64,000 nt of DNA from Bartonella koehlerae C-29 (GTDB taxonomy: Bacteria > Pseudomonadota > Alphaproteobacteria > Rhizobiales > Rhizobiaceae), in NCBI RefSeq assembly GCF_000706625.1, contig NZ_KL407334.1, forward strand, positions 602,024-666,023, in the 5' to 3' direction. How positions within the stretch are numbered: the stretch's first letter is position 1; every line of letters starts with the position of its first letter. Position numbers and translations under genes: made by a program. Shown here one piece after another: positions 55,167-64,000 of this stretch. The notes beneath the pieces were generated by a model. That model did no database searches and had not been told where the DNA came from. It saw only the letters and a program-made list of their open reading frames with translations.

Positions 55167-56042
55167 GTTTGAAAGCGAACTTTGATAAAATACATTCAGA
55201 AAGAGTATTCGTTGAAGGAAAAACCTTATTTTTACAGAAGTAATAAACGATTAGTTTATTTGTTTCTCAAACGGATATGCAAAGTCTGTTGCTACCACTT
55301 ATTCCATTTTTAAATTTAAATAAAGATATCACATATTTTGTTTCGTATAAAGTGTTATTAAAAAGAAAAAAGTAAGTTTTCAGTGATACTGCAACAAAAA
55401 GTTTTTCACTACAGTATTGTATATCTTAATTGTATCTCATTTTTGATTCAAATGTTAGTTTAATAATTTTATACAGATCAGGCCCTCTGCAATATAAATA
55501 ATTTATAGTATGATTAGAAAACCACTCGACTAAAGATAGATTTTTTCTGTTCGTACGTATTCATATTTTAAATGCCTACTTAAATTAAAAAATACTTTAG
55601 GTCCTGATAGAAAAAAACTGATGCTTGTAGCAAGTTGAATTTGTTCTATGAACGTTTTCTTCATTTTTTAGGGGAGCTTTTGTGAGATATTTTTATAGTT
55701 TAGTAAAAGGGATAGTGCTTTAAATTTGGAAGAGATAACTAAAACAACCTTTTTTGGAAAAATTATAAAAAGGCTATCACATTAATTACTTGGATACATA
55801 TTAATAAGTTGTGCGTTATAGGTTAAGTAATTAAGGATTTTTATCGTGAGATTCTTAATTTGGAAAAAAGCAATAAAGATGTTGTTTGTATCAATATGTT
55901 TTTTTGATTGCAATCTTAGTTCCCTCTATCTACTACATGAGGTGTTTTGGGGTGACGTCTAAAAGGAGGGAGAAGACGCACAGTTTAATTCTTATTATTT
56001 TTAGGGTGTTTTACTTCTTATTCAAGAACAGTGGTGCTATTC
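55167..56042. other. AT-rich spacer between dcd and lldD
   Basis: About 870 bp with no open frame of interest, no RNA gene and no clear terminator hairpin that I can see. The lldD promoter should lie in the right part. No recognisable gene remnant was found. Confidence 0.45.
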
Positions 56043-57194
56043 ATGATTATTTCCTCAACATTTGATTACCGTAAAGCAGCCAAACGTCGGCTTCCTCCGT
56101 TTCTTTTTCACTATATTGATGGCGGAGCTTATGCTGAGGAAACAATGCGACGCAATTATGCAGAGCTTCAAACACTTGCACTACGTCAAAGGATTTTGAG
56201 AGGAGTTGGTGAAGTTGATCTTTCAACCAAGCTTTTTGATCAAACGCTTGATTTGCCCATTATACTTGCACCGGTTGGCTTAACAGGTATGTATGCGCGT
56301 CGCGGTGAGGTACAAGCCGCGCGTGCAGCCGTTGCAAAAGGGATTCCTTTTACCCTATCCTCTGTTTCAGTTTGCCCCATTGCAGAAGTGCAGAAAGCAG
56401 TTGGAGATGCATTTTGGTTTCAACTTTATGTTCTTAAAGATCGGGGGTTCATGCGTGATGTATTAGAGCGGTCTTGGGCATCTGGTGTGCGCACCTTGGT
56501 TTTTACAGTTGATATGCCGGTTCCTGGCGCACGTTATCGTGATGCGCATTCAGGAATGTCTGGGTCTTATGCTGGGTTGCGCCGTATTTTACAGGCTCTT
56601 ATCCATCCATATTGGGCTTGGAATGTTGGTATTATGGGGCGTCCACATGATCTTGGAAATATTTCTACCTATTTGCAACAGAAAATTGCATTGGACGATT
56701 ATATTGGTTGGCTTGGAGAAAATTTTGATCCATCAATTGATTGGCATGATTTGCAATGGATTCGAGATTTTTGGAAGGGGAAAATGATTTTGAAAGGTAT
56801 TCTTGACCCAGAGGATGCACGAGAAGCAATACAATTTGGTGCTGATGGTATTGTTGTTTCTAATCATGGTGGACGACAACTTGATGGTACTTTATCAACA
56901 GCACGGGCATTACCAGCAATTGCAGAGGTTGTAAAGGGTGATTTAACTATTTTAGTGGATTCTGGTGTTCGTTCTGGTCTTGATGTTGTACGTATGATGG
57001 CACAAGGTGCGAATGCTGTTATGATTGGCCGTGCTTTTGTTTATGCGCTTGCAGCAGCAGGTGAGAAGGGTGTTGCGCGCCTCATTGATCTTTTTGCGAA
57101 TGAAATGCGTGTGGCGATGACATTGACGGGTGTACGCGCGATTAAAGAGATCACACGCGAAAGTTTAGCAAGTCCAGATGTTTTTGAGCAATGA
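56043..57194 (+). CDS. lldD: L-lactate dehydrogenase, FMN-dependent (LldD)
   Basis: A 383-residue flavoenzyme that oxidises L-lactate to pyruvate and passes electrons to the respiratory chain at the inner membrane. It aligns with E. coli LldD throughout: [88 protein letters not shown], then [13 protein letters not shown] and the active-site [12 protein letters not shown] with catalytic His and Arg. The ATG at 56043 gives the family N-terminus (MIIS); upstream GTGs extend the frame by four codons. It stands alone. Host lactate is a plausible substrate (inference). Confidence 0.95.
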   Translation: MIISSTFDYRKAAKRRLPPFLFHYIDGGAYAEETMRRNYAELQTLALRQRILRGVGEVDLSTKLFDQTLDLPIILAPVGLTGMYARRGEVQAARAAVAKGIPFTLSSVSVCPIAEVQKAVGDAFWFQLYVLKDRGFMRDVLERSWASGVRTLVFTVDMPVPGARYRDAHSGMSGSYAGLRRILQALIHPYWAWNVGIMGRPHDLGNISTYLQQKIALDDYIGWLGENFDPSIDWHDLQWIRDFWKGKMILKGILDPEDAREAIQFGADGIVVSNHGGRQLDGTLSTARALPAIAEVVKGDLTILVDSGVRSGLDVVRMMAQGANAVMIGRAFVYALAAAGEKGVARLIDLFANEMRVAMTLTGVRAIKEITRESLASPDVFEQ

Positions 57195-58347
57195 AAGAAA
57201 TATTCTCAGCTGCGTTTAGAAAAAGAAAATCTTTTTATGGAGAAGCATATTTTGTATGTTTTACAGACATGTTGACAGCTGATATTAAAGCTCAAAAGTC
57301 TCTCCATAAAATGATAGAAAATACCTAATAACGACGGTAATAAATATTATAGTAGAGAGGGAAATCCCAATAATAATGAATGCAGAAAAAATATAAATAA
57401 CACTGCGTACATATTTTATTCACTTGGTTGATAAAGCTCATTCTAAGGATAAAAAAGAACAAGCACTGCCATTAAGGCACCACAACCATTGATATAGAAG
57501 AAATAGCTATAAATATTTTTTCCTCTTATTTATAAAAACATCTAAAATATAATTTGTTAGTTAATTGTTTTCTCCGTATTAACGTAAAAAAATAAATCAT
57601 ATATTATTGCAATCTATAGTTATAATAAGAAATGGATCATATTCTATAATTTCTATAATGTTTAGGTTAATTTTATAGAATAATATCTTGTATGGATATG
57701 ATATTGTCTTTGATGGAATACGATTTTACACAAGAATTTCTCTTTTATCTCGTAGAAGAAGAATATGTGAGTTTTTTAGCAAATGGTTAGAGATTAAAGT
57801 AATTTAGAGAGTATTTTATTTTCAGAGAGTAGTTAAATTCTGGTTACTGTATTTTAGACCATACTCTAAAGTAATTAATTTACATAATTGTATGCATTGG
57901 TGATAAAAGTATTGAATTCAAAATGAGATCAAAGTGCAAACTTTATATCTTGGTTTGGTAACACAGTAATTGGGTATTGTTTATCCTGTTGCTGAAGGAA
58001 AAGAAAAGTTTCTTCTGTCTTTAAATGATACGCTAGAGATCCGAAAAACCTTCAGTCGAGTTACTATATAAAATTTACCACATCTTATACATGCTACTCC
58101 TCAAATAATGCGACCCTTACTAAGAAATTGATTATCATCAATTGCGATTTTTAAGAGAAGGTAAAAACTTGTTAAAGGACATTTGAAAATCCTTTGAGAG
58201 TCCTTTGAAAAAATGAATTGAATTGGTACAATATCTGGTATCAAAATATACAAAATCTGCTGACAAACTACAGTAGACTAATAAGGTGGCCTTAAAACAG
58301 CGAATTAGAAAAAAATCTATATACTACAATGTGCTAAAAACAAAAAA
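57195..58347. other. Long AT-rich spacer between lldD and tRNA-Thr
   Basis: About 1.15 kb without an intact gene. One stretch, 57931-58067, reads VQTLYLGLVTQ (stop) LGIVYPVAEGKEKFLLSLND and LEIRKTFSRV in one plus frame and may be a gene relic; I cannot name it. Otherwise stops are frequent in every frame and no RNA structure was recognised. Confidence 0.45.
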
Positions 58348-58423
58348 TGGTGCCGCATGCCGGATTTGAACCAGCGACCCTATCATTACGAATGATATGC
58401 TCTACCAACTGAGCTAATGCGGC
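58348..58423 (-). tRNA. tRNA-Thr, anticodon CGT
   Basis: The minus strand folds into a 76-nt cloverleaf. Acceptor GCCGCAT/ATGCGGC; D arm GCTC...GAGC; anticodon stem TATCA/TGATA with loop TTCGTAA giving anticodon CGT (Thr, reading ACG); T arm GCTGG/CCGGC with loop TTCAAAT; and an encoded CCA end at 58348-58350. All stems pair fully. A T-rich run follows the 3' end and may terminate transcription. No other tRNA gene was found in the window. Confidence 0.98.
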
Positions 58424-58914
58424 ATAAGCTTATATATGTTAAGCAAACAAAAGTTATTTTGATGCTAATAGCCAAAAGAATGTACAAAAGCAAGTATGCA
58501 TTTTGTTTGATAATTTATAAGATGCTGCCGTTATTGAGGTAGAAAGAATAGTTTTCTGAACTTAGCTGCAAAGCGATATTTTTTGATCTTGATACTATAA
58601 AATTGTCGATAATATGCTTTCTCACTTTACGATTGCGTTCAATGTTAGAGGCGTTATAAAAGCGCATTTGAGGAATAGAAAATAGCGTTAAGATATCCTT
58701 GTACAGATAAAGATATTTGCCCGTTTTATTGGAAAAGGAAGAATTTTTTTGAGAAGCTATTTTGTGAATAAAAAACTGCTATCAGTCTTTAATAATATGA
58801 CAAATAAGCTCTGTGTATTGTTTTATAGAAAAGCTATTCTTAAGAAATAGAGGTGAAACGAACAATTTGATACAATCAGATATACTTTTTATTTAAGATG
58901 GAGTGAAAGAAACC
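58424..58914. other. Spacer between tRNA-Thr and slyX
   Basis: About 490 bp with no recognisable coding or RNA feature. The tRNA promoter reads left from its left end and the slyX promoter reads right from its right end. Confidence 0.45.
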
Positions 58915-59121
58915 ATGTTAGATGAAAATCGGCTGACAGAACTAGAAATAAAGTCAATGCATCAAGAAAAATTTCTTGAAGAGTTTTCTTGCATAGTAAC
59001 TGATCAATGGAAAAGTTTGGATGAAATATTTAAAAAAATTGATATTTTAATGAGGCGATTTTCGGATTTAGAAGAACAGAGTTTCTCTAAAAATTTTATT
59101 GCATCATCTTTTCGTGAATAA
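58915..59121 (+). CDS. slyX: SlyX family coiled-coil protein
   Basis: A 68-residue protein almost entirely predicted as a coiled coil: MLDENRLTELEIKSMHQEKFLEEFSCIVTDQWKSLDEIFKKIDILMRRFSDLEEQ. The ENRLTELEIK-x-x-xQE-x-x-xEE start and the late -x-x-x-QW pattern match SlyX. Its function is unknown; the name comes from an E. coli gene near slyD. GGAG lies upstream of both ATG 58915 and an in-frame GTG at 58903; I use the ATG because it gives the usual N-terminus. It stands alone. Confidence 0.82.
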   Translation: MLDENRLTELEIKSMHQEKFLEEFSCIVTDQWKSLDEIFKKIDILMRRFSDLEEQSFSKNFIASSFRE

Positions 59122-59709
59122 GAACACCTAATATTTTTCTTGAAGCTTTCAAGTTTTTTAATAAAGCCCTCCGTTTTTTCAGTAGATGACGCGTAAAAAA
59201 ACTCCAATCATGCGGAAGCTCTTTTGTCGCTCTTATGGTTGTCTACTGTTCAAATTTTTTCGTTTAATGTGTTTTTGTACCGTGTGGAGGGATGGTTTTT
59301 GTAAGCGCCATATTTATCATTATTTCTATAAAGAGTATGCTGTTATTTTTAGTGCATTTTTTCTATATAAAGCGCAGTACTAAAAAATAGAGGGAAGTTT
59401 TTTAGCAGATAAACTAGAAATTATAGACAATTGTAGCTTTTAAAAGACCTGGTTTTTCCATACAGATAGCCTTTCAGGTGAAGTTTGAATTGTTAAATAC
59501 GTCATTGATAAAAATAAGCGCATTGTTGGCGTAGTAGCTTATAGTAATTATGAAGTGATATTATATCCATAATAGTTCTCTTCATTTATACCCATTAATG
59601 AAGTAGCTTTTTAGCTATCTCGATAGGGTGAAATTCTCTAAGATTTATTCGTTATGTATGGCAAAAATGGATTTTTGAGGAACGCCTTTAATATCAAATA
59701 TATTTCTCT
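59122..59709. other. Spacer between slyX and a membrane-protein gene
   Basis: About 590 bp. A short plus-strand frame at 59186-59383 is Cys/Phe/Tyr-rich and looks like chance. I see no terminator, RNA gene or gene remnant that I can support. Confidence 0.45.
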
Positions 59710-60030
59710 TTATGTATACGATATTTTGTTAAAAGGCTTTGGTTTTTTGTAATTCAAGAGGCACAACCCTATTGATAAAGCTCCTAAAATAAACCATCCT
59801 GGCAAACAAATGAGAGTAATACAAATTAAAGACAGGAAAGGTGGCATGATATTACGTATGGATTGGTTAAGTCGATAGATATCTGTTTGCAGAAAGTTTA
59901 CAAGCATTGTATTGAAGGGCGTTGTCGTCCAATGGGATATGCTTACAGAGTGAGCGATATCAATAGCCAATACTATGATTGTCAGCGTAACGAAAATGAA
60001 AGCCATTAATTTAAGGAGAGGGCGAAACAT
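59710..60030 (-). CDS. Small integral membrane protein, conserved in rhizobia, unknown function
   Basis: A 106-residue protein with two hydrophobic segments: residues about 7-26 (LMAFIFVTLTIIVLAIDIAH) and about 62-92 (PFLSLICITLICLPGWFILGALSIGLCLL). Between them is IDIAHSVSISHWTTTPFNTMLVNFL, which resembles the I-D-x-x-x-S-V-A-x-S-x-x-x-x-TP-x-G pattern of a small uncharacterised membrane protein in rhizobia. It ends in a basic cytoplasmic tail. It is divergent from the amino-acid permease. It is real by its conserved pattern and hydrophobicity; no function can be given. Confidence 0.65.
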   Translation of the reverse strand: MFRPLLKLMAFIFVTLTIIVLAIDIAHSVSISHWTTTPFNTMLVNFLQTDIYRLNQSIRNIMPPFLSLICITLICLPGWFILGALSIGLCLLNYKKPKPFNKISYT

Positions 60031-60212
60031 ATTTCCCTATAAATTTAACAGAACAATCTCATAATGCACAGAAAGACAAGGGGTTGCATTATGATAAGAA
60101 AAATAAATTTATGTTTTCTTTATTATAATTTCTTTTGAAAAAAAATATTTTAAAGCTATCATTAGCATTTCCTATAAAGATTAAAATCAATATCAAGGAG
60201 GGGTGAAGAAGA

Positions 60213-61640
60213 GTGCTTAATGATGCGAATAATGAATTGAAGCGTAACCTTCAAAATCGCCACATTCAAATGATTGCTTTGGGTGGTGTTATTGGGACAG
60301 GACTTTTTTATGGATCAACAGAAGCAATTCAATTAGCTGGTCCTTCAGCCATTTTAGCTTATTTTGTTGGGGGACTTATTATATATTTCATTATGCGAAT
60401 GCTTGGAGAAATGTCAGTAGAAGAACCATCTTCAGGGGCGTTTAGTTTTTTTGCTTGTAAATATTGGGGGAAATTGGCTGGTTTTATAGCAGGTTGGAAT
60501 TATTGGTTTCTTTATGTTCTTGTGAGTATGACTGAACTTACAGTGATAGGGTTTTACCTTGATCATTGGATTTTGATTGATCATTGGAAGTCATCCTTCA
60601 TTATTCTTTTGTTGGTTACATTAGTGAACTTATTTAATGTTCGTTTTTATGGAGAATTCGAATTTGCTTGCGCTTTAATCAAAGTTGCTGCTGTTATTAG
60701 TATGATTATTTTTGGGATTTTTCTCATTGTCACTGGAGTAGGAGGGAACCAAGCGAGTATTCATTATCTTTGGGATCATGGCGGTTTTTTCCCTTATGGA
60801 GCAATAGGGGTTGTTTTAGCGACTTCTGTAGTAATGTTTTCTTTTGGAGGAACAGAGCTTATTGGTATTGCTGCTGGAGAGGTATCTAATCCACAAAAAA
60901 CGATTCCAGTGGCTATTCGTCAAGTTATGTGGAGGATTATAATTTTTTATATTGGTTCTATCAGTGTTATTATGATAATTAGCCCATGGAATATAATTGG
61001 AAAAAATGGTAGTCCTTTTGTTACAATTTTTGAGACTATAGGAATCCCTGCGGCTGGTCATATTTTGAATTTTGTGGTCATTATGGCTGCTATTTCTGTT
61101 TATAATAGTAGCATTTATTCTAATGGTCGTATGCTTTATAGTTTAGCTATACAAGAAAATGCACCAGATATTTTCAGTAAACTGAATACTGCTCGTGTCC
61201 CTTATATTGCTATCCTTTTTTCATCATTCTGTACAGCGATAATCGTTGTCATTAATGCTCTTGTTCCTGATAATAGTTTTATGCGGATCATGGCTCTTGC
61301 AACTGCAGCAGCGGTTATTACTTGGGCTATCATTATTATTGTTCATTTGAAATTTCGAAAGGTACATAAGAACAAAAAAGAAGAATTTATATATGCGTTT
61401 GGTTTGTATCCTTACGCTAATTATCTTTGCCTCTGCTTTCTTGCTTTATTATTTTGCATTATGTTTGTAAGTGGTTTTGGAAAAAATGGATTAATGACTA
61501 GGCTTTTTGATATGATAGGAATAAAGGTGTCTTTTCTTGAAACATATATACCTATGCAGATGCCTGATATAAGTTTGGCCGTTGTTATTATTCCTCTATG
61601 GTGTTTATTTTTATTTTTAGGTTATAAACTTAAGCGATAA
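60213..61640 (+). CDS. Amino-acid permease of the APC superfamily (AAT family)
   Basis: A 475-residue transporter with twelve predicted helices. The first helix carries the substrate-site glycines GGVIGTGLFYGSTEAIQLAGPSA, followed by YFIMRMLGEMSVEEPSSGAFSFFA and GFIAGWNYWFLYVLVSMTELTVIG, as in AroP, PheP, LysP and ProY. FSFGGTELIGIAAGEVSNPQKTIPVAI is the helix-6 region. Which amino acid is carried cannot be decided from sequence; the AAT family mostly moves aromatic, basic or neutral amino acids with protons. The start is a GTG at 60213 with a strong AAGGAGGGG upstream. It lies 41 bp before bioM, but a functional link is not implied. Confidence 0.88.
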   Translation: MLNDANNELKRNLQNRHIQMIALGGVIGTGLFYGSTEAIQLAGPSAILAYFVGGLIIYFIMRMLGEMSVEEPSSGAFSFFACKYWGKLAGFIAGWNYWFLYVLVSMTELTVIGFYLDHWILIDHWKSSFIILLLVTLVNLFNVRFYGEFEFACALIKVAAVISMIIFGIFLIVTGVGGNQASIHYLWDHGGFFPYGAIGVVLATSVVMFSFGGTELIGIAAGEVSNPQKTIPVAIRQVMWRIIIFYIGSISVIMIISPWNIIGKNGSPFVTIFETIGIPAAGHILNFVVIMAAISVYNSSIYSNGRMLYSLAIQENAPDIFSKLNTARVPYIAILFSSFCTAIIVVINALVPDNSFMRIMALATAAAVITWAIIIIVHLKFRKVHKNKKEEFIYAFGLYPYANYLCLCFLALLFCIMFVSGFGKNGLMTRLFDMIGIKVSFLETYIPMQMPDISLAVVIIPLWCLFLFLGYKLKR

Positions 61641-61681
61641 AGGTAGAAGAGATGATATAAAGGGATTGATTGGAATAAATC

Positions 61682-62362
61682 TTGGGGATTATAAAGTTTG
61701 ATAAGGTGACACAAGTATTTGGTGATTTGTGTGTGTTGAAGAATATTACTGTACAGCTTACCGAAAAACGAATCGCCGTTATTGGTGCGAATGGTTCTGG
61801 AAAAAGTACATTTGTTCGTCTCATCAATGGGCTGCAATTACCATCTCACGGCTTTGTGAGTGTTGATGGGCTTGATACAAAGCGCGATGCAAACGCAGTA
61901 AAACATAAAGTAGGATTTGTTTTTCAAAATCCTGATAATCAAATTGTTTTACCATTAGTAGAAGAGGATTTATCTTTTGGTCTCAAAAATCTAAAACTGA
62001 GTAAAGAGGAAGTTAAGGAGCGTGTAGATGAAATTTTACAGCGCTATGATCTTCAAAATTTTAGAAATCATGCAGTACATTTATTAAGTGGTGGACAAAA
62101 ACAACTCGTTGCTATTTCTGGTGTAGTTGCAATGAAACCAGATTATATTGTTTTTGATGAGCCAACAACGTTACTTGATTTGCGAAACAAGCGTCACATT
62201 ACGCAAGTTATAGAAGAATTATCACAAACGGCAATTGTTGTATCACATGATTTGGAATTTCTCAGAAACTTTGATAGAATACTAGTTTTTGATAAGGGGG
62301 AGATAGTTGTTGATGATATGCCTTTGGTTGCTATCAAAGAATATATAAGAAGAATGTCATGA
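61682..62362 (+). CDS. bioM: Biotin ECF transporter ATPase BioM
   Basis: A 226-residue ABC ATPase of the energy-coupling-factor type. Walker A is [17 protein letters not shown], the Q-loop is [24 protein letters not shown] (the ECF-typical FQNPDxQ), the signature is [13 protein letters not shown] and Walker B is [12 protein letters not shown]. The start is a TTG at 61682. The stop overlaps the start of bioN (ATGA). With BioN and BioY it forms the rhizobial BioMNY biotin importer. Confidence 0.93.
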   Translation: MGIIKFDKVTQVFGDLCVLKNITVQLTEKRIAVIGANGSGKSTFVRLINGLQLPSHGFVSVDGLDTKRDANAVKHKVGFVFQNPDNQIVLPLVEEDLSFGLKNLKLSKEEVKERVDEILQRYDLQNFRNHAVHLLSGGQKQLVAISGVVAMKPDYIVFDEPTTLLDLRNKRHITQVIEELSQTAIVVSHDLEFLRNFDRILVFDKGEIVVDDMPLVAIKEYIRRMS

Positions 62363-62997
62363 TCGGTTTATATATTCCGCGAGATACCTTTATCCATAAA
62401 TTAAAACCAGGTATTAAGTTATTATTTCTTACGGTGTGTGGAACTACTATATTAATGGTTTCATCTATACCTATTTTGATGCTATTTTTATTATTCATAA
62501 GCTTATTCTACGGAATTGCCAAGATTCCCTTTGGCACTGTGATAAAGCAATTTAAATCGATGGGGTTGTTTTTAGCCCTTATATTTGTATTTCAAGCTAT
62601 TTTTGTTAATTGGCTTATAGGTGTTGAGGTTATATTACGCCTTATTATTCTTTTTTCTTTATCATCACTTGTTTCATTCACAACAAGAGTTTCAGATATG
62701 GTAGTTTCGATTGAAGTAGGGCTTCAGCCCTTTCGTCGCTTTGGTATAAATCCATCACAATTGAGTATAGTTATCTCTATGACTATCAGATTTATTCCTC
62801 TTTTGAGTAAAAAGTTCAATGAAGTGCGTGAAGCACAACGAGCACGCGGATTCAATACAAATATTGCAACTCTTGCAATACCTTTAATTATACGAACTAT
62901 AAGAATGGCTTCAGAAGTCGCTGAGGCATTGGAGGCACGCTCTTATAATGCTGATACTGTTGATACAATAGTTAGCGATAATACAAATCCCTCATAA
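62359..62997 (+). CDS. bioN: Biotin ECF transporter transmembrane protein BioN (EcfT)
   Basis: A 212-residue EcfT-type membrane protein. It begins [19 protein letters not shown], the family N-terminal pattern with a helix following, and has about five membrane segments. The two coupling motifs that contact the ATPase are EAQRARGFN and EALEARSYN near the C-terminus. It couples BioM ATP hydrolysis to BioY. It overlaps bioM by 4 bp and lies 14 bp before bioY. Confidence 0.93.
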   Translation: MIGLYIPRDTFIHKLKPGIKLLFLTVCGTTILMVSSIPILMLFLLFISLFYGIAKIPFGTVIKQFKSMGLFLALIFVFQAIFVNWLIGVEVILRLIILFSLSSLVSFTTRVSDMVVSIEVGLQPFRRFGINPSQLSIVISMTIRFIPLLSKKFNEVREAQRARGFNTNIATLAIPLIIRTIRMASEVAEALEARSYNADTVDTIVSDNTNPS

Positions 62998-63011
62998 AAA
63001 AGATTATAAAA

Positions 63012-63566
63012 ATGAATACAAAAGATTTAACCTATATTGCTTTATTTGCCGCTATTTACGCTGTTTTGGGTCTTTTCCCTCCCATTTCCCTTCCTTTTCT
63101 TCTTGGAGTTCCTATTACAGCTCAATCTATGGGACCGATGTTAGCTGGCTCTATACTTGGTGCAAAAAGAGGAGCCTTAGCATCGCTTCTGTTCCTTGTC
63201 CTTGTTGCTATTGGACTACCTTTATTGTCTGGTGGTCGTGGTGGGATCGGAGTCTTTTCAGGGGCTTCTGGTGGTTATCTGATAGGTTTTCCATTTGCTG
63301 CATTTTTTATTGGCTTTATGGTTGAATTATTTTGGCAGCGGTTAAATTTTATAACATTAATTATGATAAATTCTTTAGGTGGTATAGGGGTGGTCTATGC
63401 TTTTGGAATACCATGGACAGCATATATTACTAAAATCTCTTTATTAAAGGTTTTAGTGGCTTCCTCAGGTTTTCTGATTGGTGGTTGTTTAAAAGTGTTC
63501 ATTGCCTCCTTTGTTGCACTTACCGTTAAAAAATCTGTTCCTCTTATTTCCTCAAAGAAAGAATAG
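63012..63566 (+). CDS. bioY: Biotin transporter substrate-binding subunit BioY
   Basis: A 184-residue membrane protein with six predicted helices, the biotin-binding S component. The family segment LPFLLGVPITAQSMGPMLAGSILGAKRGALASLLFLVLVAIGLPLLSGGRGG is complete, and SGGYLIGFPFAAFFIGF follows. It is last in bioMNY. Biotin uptake suggests that the organism relies on imported biotin, though BioY also occurs in species that make it. Confidence 0.95.
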   Translation: MNTKDLTYIALFAAIYAVLGLFPPISLPFLLGVPITAQSMGPMLAGSILGAKRGALASLLFLVLVAIGLPLLSGGRGGIGVFSGASGGYLIGFPFAAFFIGFMVELFWQRLNFITLIMINSLGGIGVVYAFGIPWTAYITKISLLKVLVASSGFLIGGCLKVFIASFVALTVKKSVPLISSKKE

Positions 63567-64000
63567 TTCTTTTACTTTGAATGAGATTTTGTATTGCGGT
63601 ACGTGTGATGATAAAAAAAGATAACATGATAAAATCCTTTATCCTGTTTCTTTATGCTTTGATGAAGAGGAGATATAGAGGATACAGGAACCTTATTGTA
63701 TTTTATTGAAGTGATTACTTCAAAAGGAAGTGTTGTACAATTTATATCTATTATTACCTAAGAGATATGACAAGCGCAAAAATAGGATTGATAAGCAATT
63801 TAGTTTATTTTTATGCTGAATTGGGAATAATAAGCTCATTAAAAATTTAGGTTACATTTTAAAGATACAACATGAAGAATGTTATTCTTCTGTGAGAGCA
63901 TTTTACAAGATTTTTGTTAAAATTGGAAATTAAAAATTAGTAACTCTGGTCGTATTTTTGTTAAAAAAATAGTAGTGATATAATTTATCTATAAATTAAT
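63567..64000. other. Right-edge spacer
   Basis: About 430 bp after bioY with no recognisable gene, RNA or terminator hairpin. Any gene to the right begins outside the window or within the last bases, which are too AT-rich to call. Confidence 0.45.

Noticed and set aside
59186..59383. 65-codon plus-strand frame rich in Cys, Phe and Tyr
   Set aside because: AT-rich chance frame; no signal, helix pattern or ribosome-binding site that supports it.

Overview
This window is AT-rich chromosomal DNA of a Bartonella species (Alphaproteobacteria, Hyphomicrobiales/Rhizobiales). The genus call rests on three tandem hemin-binding protein (Hbp/Pap31) genes. It is supported by rhizobial gene orders (tsaB-rimI-miaB-phoH-ybeY; ffs-dnaX-ybaB-recR; pheA-kdsB-cytochrome c; tadA/rluB-rsmD; pmbA-cysQ-DUF4170-waaA-lpxK-DUF2093-mutL) and by the sparse, pseudogene-rich spacers typical of this host-restricted genus. 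I did not assign a species.

Layout. 1-8.7 kb (minus strand): translation and RNA genes (ybeY, phoH-like, miaB, rimI, tsaB), a YeiH-type membrane protein, then recR, ybaB and dnaX, with the SRP RNA gene at 8.9 kb. 9-10.8 kb: a nearly empty stretch with one small secreted protein of unknown function. 10.8-17.8 kb: pheA-kdsB, a membrane-anchored cytochrome c, the yejBEF peptide ABC transporter without yejA, and a convergent E1-like thiF/moeB gene. 17.9-24.4 kb: gshB and the complete pstSCAB-phoU phosphate operon. 24.5-25.4 kb: a decayed phage-type integrase. 25.9-31 kb: a SleB-type wall hydrolase lipoprotein, an M29 aminopeptidase, mutM, an M20 peptidase and a short RNase D.

31-36.8 kb is the accessory hot spot: a small gene with an Hbp-like leader, then hbpC, hbpA (pap31), a remnant of another hbp gene, and hbpB. 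Each hbp copy is a unit of palindromic promoter element, gene and GAGGCTC-type terminator, so the locus looks built by tandem duplication. HbpB carries a large Ala/Pro/Ser-repeat plus His/Gly-rich insertion in one predicted loop.

36.9-43.4 kb: ileS, a lipoprotein, tadA, rluB-like and rsmD. 43.4-46 kb: 2.6 kb with no intact gene, only broken frames. 46-55.2 kb: pmbA, a CysQ/inositol-phosphatase-like gene, DUF4170, a pseudogene of a DUF374 acyltransferase, waaA, lpxK, DUF2093, mutL and a two-domain dCTP deaminase. 56-57.2 kb: lldD. 58.35 kb: tRNA-Thr(CGT). 58.9-64 kb: slyX, a small membrane protein, an amino-acid permease and the biotin ECF transporter bioMNY.

Most of the window is core metabolism. 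The parts worth most attention are the hbp locus, the possible dnaX frameshift site, and the decayed genes (integrase, DUF374 acyltransferase, hbp remnant, and the 43-46 kb region). No CRISPR array, rRNA operon, intact prophage or secretion system was seen. All functions are read from motifs and synteny; nothing was searched against a database.
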